A stretch of 64,000 nt of DNA from Gammaproteobacteria bacterium (lineage in GTDB: Bacteria; Pseudomonadota; Gammaproteobacteria; Steroidobacterales; Steroidobacteraceae), in contig JAQGOC010000236.1 in NCBI GenBank assembly GCA_028293805.1, positions 1 to 64,000 on the forward strand, given 5' to 3'. Of the stretch, positions 57,730 through 64,000 are shown in pieces. A program made the position numbers and the translations under genes. The notes below the pieces were generated by a model, which ran no database searches, was not told the DNA's origin, and saw only the letters and a list, made by a program, of their open reading frames with translations. Position 1 is the stretch's first letter; each line of letters begins with the position of its first letter.

Positions 57730-60183
57730 TCACGCGACACCCGCCAGGCGTGGCTCGTTGAAGGCATCGTCACCGGCGGTGAACTGCGACAGGTCCACGC
57801 CCTCGCCTACGAACAGATCCTTGCGTGCCACGAAGCCGGGCTTGACCAGCCACACCAACAGCGGCAGCACCACCAGCGCCAGCACCATGTTGACCAGCAT
57901 GGTCAGCACCAGCAGCATCCCCATGTCGGCCATGAACTTGAGCCCCGACAGGAAGTACCAGGGGAGGATGCCGACCAACATAATGGTGGCCGTGAACAAG
58001 ATGGCCTTGCCGGTCGTGGTCAGCGAAGCGGTGAGGGTGCGGCCCCAGTTGTGGTCGTGGGCGTGGTACTCCTCGCAGATGCGCGACAACAGGTAGATGC
58101 CGTAGTCGATGCCGACGCCCACGCCGATGGCCGCCACCAACAGCGAGTTGATGTCCAGGCCGATGTGCATCAAGTGCATCGAGGCCTGGATGATGAAGTT
58201 GGCGAGGTTGACCGGGATCAGCAGGATCAGGCCGGCAACGAAGGAGCGATAGGCCAGGCTGCAGCCCAGCAGGATCACGAGGTTGAGGAAGCCGATGATG
58301 ACCCAGTGGAAGCGCTCGACCACGTTGTTCATGGCCTGCTGCAGCGCGATGGTGCCGGTGCCCAGCCAGACCCGGAACTTGGGGTGATCCCGGCCGACCT
58401 CGTTTACCGCAGCGGTCGCGGCCTTCAGCGCGGCATCGACCGTCTCCTGCTTGTTGTCCTTGTACCAGAGCGAGACCGTGGCGTTCTCCTGGTTGAAGTC
58501 GATCACGTGGGAGAACGCCTTGGCGCTGGAGCCCATGGTGACCGCAGTGGCGGCCGCGTTGGTGGAGGTGTTGTCGGGATCCAGCGGCAGCCATTTCGGG
58601 TTGCCGCCGGAGAACAGGCGGTTGCCCTCCATCAGGTAGTCGCCGAATGACAAGGTGGCCCGCGGCGGTGCCGTGCCCTGCTCCATCAGGCCCTGCAGGC
58701 GTAACATCGTCATCACGGTGTCGGCCTGGCGGGCGACGCGCTGCGGGTCCTTTTGGTCCTTCGCCTCCAGCACGATCTCCAGGGTGTTGACGCCGGGGAA
58801 ATGGCTGTTGATCTTGCGCACCGCGGTGTTGAACTCGGAGTCGTTCCACAACAGATTGCTGCCTTCCACCGGGTTGCCGATCTTGACCTGCAGGGCGGTG
58901 TAGACGGCGAACACCGACAGCGCCGCCACCACGACCGTGGTGACGCGGGCGGGCGCGCCGTACGACAGCCGGGCGATGGCGCCGAGCAGGGCGCTGATGC
59001 CACCGTGCACGCCGCTGGCGGCGCCCTTCCCCACCAGACGGTCGACGTTCTTCGGCGCCGGCAGCGAGGCCAGCAGCAGCGAAATCAGGACCACGCCGGT
59101 GGGAATCAGCCAGATCGCCCAGAAGCCGCAGAACAAGGCGAAGCGCTCCATCGCCGGGATCGGCGCCAGGGCGATCAGGAAGATGCCGACGATGTCGGTG
59201 AAGATGCCTAGCACCGAGGGCGCCGTCATCACGCCCATGGTGATCTCGGCCGCTTTGACGCGGTCCTTTACATGCGAGTAGATCTCGTAGTAGCGCTCGG
59301 TGAACTGCACGCAATGCGAGAACGACCGCGCCACCAGCAGCAGCGGCACCACCATCAGCAGCGGCTCGATCGGCGACTTCAGCCAGCCCACGAAGCCGAA
59401 GCCCCAGATCGCGGCCACCAGGCTGGTGACGATCGGCGTGACAATGCCGACCACGTTGCGCATGTAGAAGACCAGCGCCAGCAACAGCGCACCGAGGGTT
59501 ACGGCGAAGATGCGGTAGGTCTGCGCCTCGTACTCGTAGACCCAGCCGGTCAGCGCCGGCTGTCCAGCCATGTAGATCTCATGGTGGGCATCGGCGTATT
59601 TCCGCACCAGGCCGTGCACGTACTTGAAGGCCCCGCCGTAGTTCAGGCGCTGCTCGATGAAGGTTGCGTTGATCAGGGTGGCGGAGCTGTCGCCGGAAAT
59701 CAGGAAGGTGCGCGCGTTCGGCGACTTCTCGACACGGCCGCGGAAATTGGCGATTTCCTCGGGTGTGGCCGGGGCGTGGTCCTCCATCAGCGGCCGCGTG
59801 TCGATGCCTTCCGGCGTGGCCTCGGCGTAGCGCGCCTTCTCGGTGGCGATCGACAGTATCTGGTCGTGGTCCACGCCCGGGGCCAGGTCGATGTCGCGGG
59901 TCAGCTTCCACACCTTGGCCAGGGTTTCGGCGTTGTAGATGTCACCGCCGTCGGTGCGCTTGACCATCAGGGTGAAAGTCAGCGGATTGCCGAAGTTCGG
60001 GTGGTCCTTGAACACCTGCACGAAGGGGTCGTCCTTCGGGAGCAGGTCCGAGAAGATGGTCTTCAGCTCGACGTTGCGCAGGCCAGCGGCGAAGAAGCCG
60101 GTGATGCCGACGAACACCAAGGCCATCAGGCCGCGGTGCGCCATGACCCAACGTGCAAACCTGAACCGTCGTGATTTGCTCAC
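57730..60183 (-). CDS. MMPL/RND-family transporter
   Basis: LRNVELKTIFSDLLPKDDPFVQVFKDHPNFG; multiple TMs; GIDINSLLVAAIGVGVGIDYGIYLLSRICEE-type segment. Confidence 0.9.
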   Translation of the reverse strand: MSKSRRFRFARWVMAHRGLMALVFVGITGFFAAGLRNVELKTIFSDLLPKDDPFVQVFKDHPNFGNPLTFTLMVKRTDGGDIYNAETLAKVWKLTRDIDLAPGVDHDQILSIATEKARYAEATPEGIDTRPLMEDHAPATPEEIANFRGRVEKSPNARTFLISGDSSATLINATFIEQRLNYGGAFKYVHGLVRKYADAHHEIYMAGQPALTGWVYEYEAQTYRIFAVTLGALLLALVFYMRNVVGIVTPIVTSLVAAIWGFGFVGWLKSPIEPLLMVVPLLLVARSFSHCVQFTERYYEIYSHVKDRVKAAEITMGVMTAPSVLGIFTDIVGIFLIALAPIPAMERFALFCGFWAIWLIPTGVVLISLLLASLPAPKNVDRLVGKGAASGVHGGISALLGAIARLSYGAPARVTTVVVAALSVFAVYTALQVKIGNPVEGSNLLWNDSEFNTAVRKINSHFPGVNTLEIVLEAKDQKDPQRVARQADTVMTMLRLQGLMEQGTAPPRATLSFGDYLMEGNRLFSGGNPKWLPLDPDNTSTNAAATAVTMGSSAKAFSHVIDFNQENATVSLWYKDNKQETVDAALKAATAAVNEVGRDHPKFRVWLGTGTIALQQAMNNVVERFHWVIIGFLNLVILLGCSLAYRSFVAGLILLIPVNLANFIIQASMHLMHIGLDINSLLVAAIGVGVGIDYGIYLLSRICEEYHAHDHNWGRTLTASLTTTGKAILFTATIMLVGILPWYFLSGLKFMADMGMLLVLTMLVNMVLALVVLPLLVWLVKPGFVARKDLFVGEGVDLSQFTAGDDAFNEPRLAGVA

Positions 60184-60264
60184 GGCTGGACGTCCGATGA
60201 CGGCGCTGGACCGACGGCCTCTTCCCGCAGCGCCATGACAGCCATCCGCCCCTCCTCGTATCAG

Positions 60265-60294
60265 TAGAATGTATTCTTTATAGAACGCGTTCTA
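60265..60294. promoter_or_regulatory. tandem TetR-type operators TAGAATGTATTCTT and TAGAACGCGTTCTA
   Basis: Read directly, 80-110 bp upstream of the MMPL start (60183, -); the second is a perfect palindrome fitting TNNAACNNGTTNNA. Confidence 0.6.
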
Positions 60295-60614
60295 AATCTA
60301 ATGCGTTATATTTAAACCGTCAATAGGGTGAGAACCTCGCGAGCTGATGCGGTGATCCGGACCGATGCGGCCTGACTGGCTGTGGAGCCGCTGGACATGC
60401 GCGCGAGGGTCGATACGGCGCTGGCGCGCTCTGCAGGCCCGTCTCCAACTCGTGAATATGCGCGACGATAGCTCGAACCAAGTGCGAGGCGCTTATGCTT
60501 GGTCGGTCGTGTTGGATTGCGGATGGCATTGTCTGCTTGCAGCAGCGTTTCCCCCAGCAGCAGCATCGCTCTGGCCCGCAGCGTCGCGCGGTCTTTCGGC
60601 CTTTCGACGTGCTG

Positions 60615-61853
60615 TCAGGAGCTCGCGGAGACAGCCTTCAGCGGCACCGCTTCGTCCGCCAGCTGCGCCGCGTCCACCGCGGCGCGCACCGCCACCAGCC
60701 TCTTGGCGAACATGAAGTCCTGCGGCCGGCTCACCGTGTCGGCGGCGATCATGCGGCCGCCCCTGAGGTAGAACGCGGCGAAGGCGCGGCCGTTCAGATC
60801 ACCGCGCACGACCATCTTGTCGAAGCCCTTCGACAGCCCGACCATCTGCAGCTTGAGGTCGTACTGGTCCGACCAGAACCAGGGCACAACGTTGTAGACC
60901 ACATTCTTGCCGAGCAGGTTGGCGGCCACAGTGCGGCCGTGCTCCATCGCGTTCTGCACCGACTCCAGGCGCAGGCGGCAGTCGAAGAACGCGTTGGGAT
61001 GGTTGGCGCAGTCACCCGCGGCGTAGATGTGCGGATCGGAGGTGCGGGCGTACTCGTCCACCACGATACCGTTGTCCACCGCCAGTCCGGCGTCCTGGGC
61101 CAGCTGCACATTCGGCAGTTGGCCGATGCTGGCGATGACGAAGTCGGCAGGAATGCGCGTGCCGTCGGCCAGCACCACCTGTTCCACTGAATCGCCGCCT
61201 TCGAAGGCGGTGATCTGCACATTGGTGCGCAGGTCCACGCCAGCTTCGCGGTGCACGCGCTCAAAGAAGGCCGAGACCTCCGGCACCGTGACTCGCGCCA
61301 GCACCCGTGACAGGCCCTCCAGCACGGTGACATGCAGGCCCAGCTTGCCCAGCACCGCAGCCACTTCCAGGCCGATGAACCCGCCGCCGACGATGACCGC
61401 GCGCTTACCCCGCTGGCATTGCGGGCGCAGCGCCTGCACATCGGCGATGCTGCGGACGGCGAACACGTTTGGCTTGTCCGCCTCCGGGGCATTGAGCATG
61501 CGGGCGCGGCCGCCGGTGGCCAGCACCAGCTTGTTATAGGCCAGGCTGCGGCCGTCGGCGAGATGCAGCTGTTGCTTGTCGCGCTCGATGGCCTGCGCGC
61601 GCACGCCGCGGATGAATTCGACGTTCTGCTTCTGCCAACCGGCCGCCGGCATCAGGTACAAGCTTTCCTCAATAGCGCTGCCGTTGAGGAAGGCCTTGGA
61701 CAGCGGCGGACGCCGGTACGGCACGTGGGGCTCTTCGCCCACCAGCACGATTCGCCCGGCGTAGCCCTGCTTGCGCAGCTCGCTGGCGGTTTCGCCGCCG
61801 GCCTGGCCGGCGCCGACGATGACTATGGTTTGGGTTGCCGCTGTTTCGGTCAT
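60615..61853 (-). CDS. FAD-dependent rubredoxin/ferredoxin reductase
   Basis: TIVIVGAGQAGGETASELRKQGYAGRIVLVGEEPHVPYRRPPLSKAFL; VYAAGDCANHPN-type motif. Confidence 0.92.
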   Translation of the reverse strand: MTETAATQTIVIVGAGQAGGETASELRKQGYAGRIVLVGEEPHVPYRRPPLSKAFLNGSAIEESLYLMPAAGWQKQNVEFIRGVRAQAIERDKQQLHLADGRSLAYNKLVLATGGRARMLNAPEADKPNVFAVRSIADVQALRPQCQRGKRAVIVGGGFIGLEVAAVLGKLGLHVTVLEGLSRVLARVTVPEVSAFFERVHREAGVDLRTNVQITAFEGGDSVEQVVLADGTRIPADFVIASIGQLPNVQLAQDAGLAVDNGIVVDEYARTSDPHIYAAGDCANHPNAFFDCRLRLESVQNAMEHGRTVAANLLGKNVVYNVVPWFWSDQYDLKLQMVGLSKGFDKMVVRGDLNGRAFAAFYLRGGRMIAADTVSRPQDFMFAKRLVAVRAAVDAAQLADEAVPLKAVSASS

Positions 61854-61972
61854 GGTCTCATTGTCATAGGGGATGACTAAAGCAACTGACACATTCGCCT
61901 ATCTGAGCCTGGCGTACGATCCGGCGGCGGTTTCTGCGCGGATCTTCCGCGGTGCGGCCTAATCTGCGTCCG

Positions 61973-62161
61973 TCAGGCCGCGACTTCGATCATTTCAAAC
62001 TGGCATTTGGCTGCACCGCATTCCGGGCAAGCCCAGTCCTCCGGGACATCCTGCCAGCGGGTCCCCGGCGCGATGCCGTCTTCAGGCAGCCCCTTGGTTT
62101 CGTCGTAGACGAAGCTGCACAACGCGCACTTCCAGACCTTGAAAGCGTTCTTTTCCGTCAT
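61973..62161 (-). CDS. rubredoxin
   Basis: [50 protein letters not shown]: two CxxC motifs. Confidence 0.97.
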   Translation of the reverse strand: MTEKNAFKVWKCALCSFVYDETKGLPEDGIAPGTRWQDVPEDWACPECGAAKCQFEMIEVAA

Positions 62162-62252
62162 GGTGTCAATCCTGAGAATCGCTCGCAGCGTCAGCCGCCG
62201 GCCCGGCGGGCGCCGGGAGTCTCGATGGAGGGGGTGAGGCGAACTCGGTCGA

Positions 62253-63020
62253 TTAGTCGGTGGAGGCCACTTGCGAACGGCGAGTCTTTTTTCGCCGTCG
62301 CTTCGCCGGTACCGGCTTCAACAATTCCTTGGGCAGCGTCTTCTCGAGCCTGATCAGGCGCTGCAGCAAGCCCGGCCGCAAGGGTTCCGCAGCATACGGG
62401 ATCAAGATCAGCATTGTCCCTAACAGCACATGGTTGCGGAAGCCGGGGCCGTCCAACTCTCCCTGTATCCAGAACTGCAGGACGCCGGTGAAGTTGGCGA
62501 GCAATTGCCGCTCCAGCACCTCGGCGCGGACCTGGGGCTGCAGCGAACCCGAGCGCACGCCCCGCACGATCGCCGAATCCCACAGCTTCATGGCGCGGCC
62601 GAATAGCGCCAGATGGTGCTCCGGTTCGTGCGAGCCCATCAAAAAACGGAGCAGCGGGCGGTACAGCACGGCGTCGCTGCCATAGAGATCGGCCGAGATC
62701 CTCGACACCGCAAGCATCTGCTCGATGGGGTCCGGCAGCACCGAGCGGTCGACTTGCTTGTCGATCTCGCTCACGCAATCCTCGAGCAGGGCATAGAACA
62801 CCGCGGCCTTGGAGCCGAACAGACCATAAGGCGTTGCCAGCGCGACATCGGCGTTGTCGGCCAGATTGCGCATGGTGAAGTCCGTCCCGCCCGTGTCGCG
62901 GATCAGATCCTCCGCACTGCGGAGAATGGACGCCCGCAGCGCGACACGCCGCCGCTCGCGCCAGTCCGTTTTGGCCGCGCCGGATTCGGCTGCGCTCACA
63001 GGCAACTCCCGGATTGCCAT
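62253..63020 (-). CDS. TetR-family transcriptional regulator
   Basis: [59 protein letters not shown]. Confidence 0.9.
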   Translation of the reverse strand: MAIRELPVSAAESGAAKTDWRERRRVALRASILRSAEDLIRDTGGTDFTMRNLADNADVALATPYGLFGSKAAVFYALLEDCVSEIDKQVDRSVLPDPIEQMLAVSRISADLYGSDAVLYRPLLRFLMGSHEPEHHLALFGRAMKLWDSAIVRGVRSGSLQPQVRAEVLERQLLANFTGVLQFWIQGELDGPGFRNHVLLGTMLILIPYAAEPLRPGLLQRLIRLEKTLPKELLKPVPAKRRRKKTRRSQVASTD

Positions 63021-63048
63021 CTCGTCGCCGCATGGGGCCCGCAGCATC

Positions 63049-64000
63049 CTAGCGCGCGGTCCGGGTTTTTTTCGCAAGCCATTGCTCTAGATTATAGTGA
63101 AACTGGCGGATGTTCATCTCCATGTATTTGCCGTACATGGGGCCCGGGAATCCTTGCGAATGCAGCCCCAGCTGCATTCTCGCCAAATTGCTGGCGTCCT
63201 GATCGAATACCGGCGCGCTCCGCCCCATCTCCGGCGCTCCTTCGACATAGCTTTTGTGCGCCGGAACGAAGTTGGCTGGCGCCGCAGGCGGCCGTTCCTG
63301 GCCCTCTGCCACCGGCACCAGCACCATGGTTTCCCAGATGCATGAATCCGGATTGTTGCCGTTGGGCCTGGCGCGATAAATGAGCGGCGCGCCTTCACCG
63401 GCCCAGATGCAGACGTTGGGAAAGACCCAGTATTCGATCAGGTCCAGCATCTGTGCGTCGCTGGCCGCCGAATAGTCGACGCCCGTGCGCCGCAGCAGCT
63501 CGGCACGGCGCAGGTCCGACAGCACGTCCCTGGCGCGGCCGCCTTCGGGAACAGTGGGGATGGTCAGCGGCGCGCCGTCAGTGGACCAGGGGTCGGCGAA
63601 TTCGGTGGTGACCATCGATTCCACAATCTTCTGTTCACTCACCGGCTCAGTGCGATGCGGGCTGGGTACGCCCAGCGGAACGATGAATCGCGCGTGCAAG
63701 CCGTAGGCGTCGTACTGCGTATTGGCGTCGCCGGCGTAGTTGAGCCACTGTGGATGGACCTTGAACGCGTGGTAGGCCTCGACGAACGCCTCGATTGCGA
63801 CCTTCCAATTGCAGTTCATCTCCTTAGCAACGTGAATTGCCTTCCAGCGCGTGGCCAGGGACGGCCATTCACCGAAATGGCGCAACAGCGTGGGACCGAG
63901 AAAGTCCTCCAGCGGCTCGGCGTTGGGGTCCATGTTGATGAAGACGAAGCCGTTCCATAGGCCGACGCGGCACTCCGGCAGCTTGTAGTCCTCGTCGCGC
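63049..64000 (-). CDS. Rieske-type aromatic-ring-hydroxylating oxygenase alpha subunit, catalytic part (truncated by window end)
   Basis: LPECRVGLWNGFVFINMDPNAEPLEDFLG...NCNWKVAIEAFVEAYHAFKVHPQ (mononuclear-iron type motif); open at the window edge. Confidence 0.85.
   Translation of the reverse strand, partial: RDEDYKLPECRVGLWNGFVFINMDPNAEPLEDFLGPTLLRHFGEWPSLATRWKAIHVAKEMNCNWKVAIEAFVEAYHAFKVHPQWLNYAGDANTQYDAYGLHARFIVPLGVPSPHRTEPVSEQKIVESMVTTEFADPWSTDGAPLTIPTVPEGGRARDVLSDLRRAELLRRTGVDYSAASDAQMLDLIEYWVFPNVCIWAGEGAPLIYRARPNGNNPDSCIWETMVLVPVAEGQERPPAAPANFVPAHKSYVEGAPEMGRSAPVFDQDASNLARMQLGLHSQGFPGPMYGKYMEMNIRQFHYNLEQWLAKKTRTAR

Noticed and set aside
57770-59314. 514-aa alternative-frame minus ORF within the MMPL gene
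   Set aside because: Shadow ORF from high GC3; the MMPL frame has clear TM and family motifs.
1-64000. CRISPR arrays, tRNA/rRNA genes, IS elements, integrases
   Set aside because: Looked for repeat-spacer arrays, transposase motifs and RNA gene signatures; none recognised by eye.

Overview
High-GC, probably gammaproteobacterial accessory/catabolic region with no recognisable rRNA, tRNA, IS element or CRISPR array. (1) The left and middle part (about 0.8-51.6 kb) holds two rearranged copies of one catabolic module: 3-hydroxyacyl-CoA dehydrogenase, cytosolic YWTD beta-propeller, CaiB-type CoA-transferase and NDH-2. Copy A is at 0.8-5.6 kb (+) and copy B at 39.8-44.2 kb (-); copy B is extended by enoyl-CoA hydratase and acyl-CoA dehydrogenase. 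Around them are duplicated two-component/LuxR/AraC regulators, a 2.28k-residue Ser/Thr kinase-ATPase-PAS/GAF-histidine kinase, a ytcA-mdtNOP-like efflux operon, cyoABCD, a MucR-like protein and several partly deleted genes (histidine kinase, LuxR, AraC, MCE, PoxB, ADC/TPP, MscS-CNBD, alginate-export porin). (2) The right part (about 51.7-64 kb, all minus strand) is a compositionally different block: DUF1329 (Tat signal) - DUF1302 - YCF48/BNR - DUF1329 (Tat signal) - MMPL/RND, then rubredoxin reductase, rubredoxin, TetR and a partial Rieske-type oxygenase alpha subunit. Most notable new signals: a recurring intergenic palindrome CCCCY-N4-GGGGG shortly upstream of five transcription units, including module A, cyoABCD and the efflux operon; a tandem TetR/KstR-like operator upstream of the MMPL gene; and a perfect 21-bp palindrome between a response regulator and an AraC gene. 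All calls come from reading the sequence and supplied translations; no database search was run.
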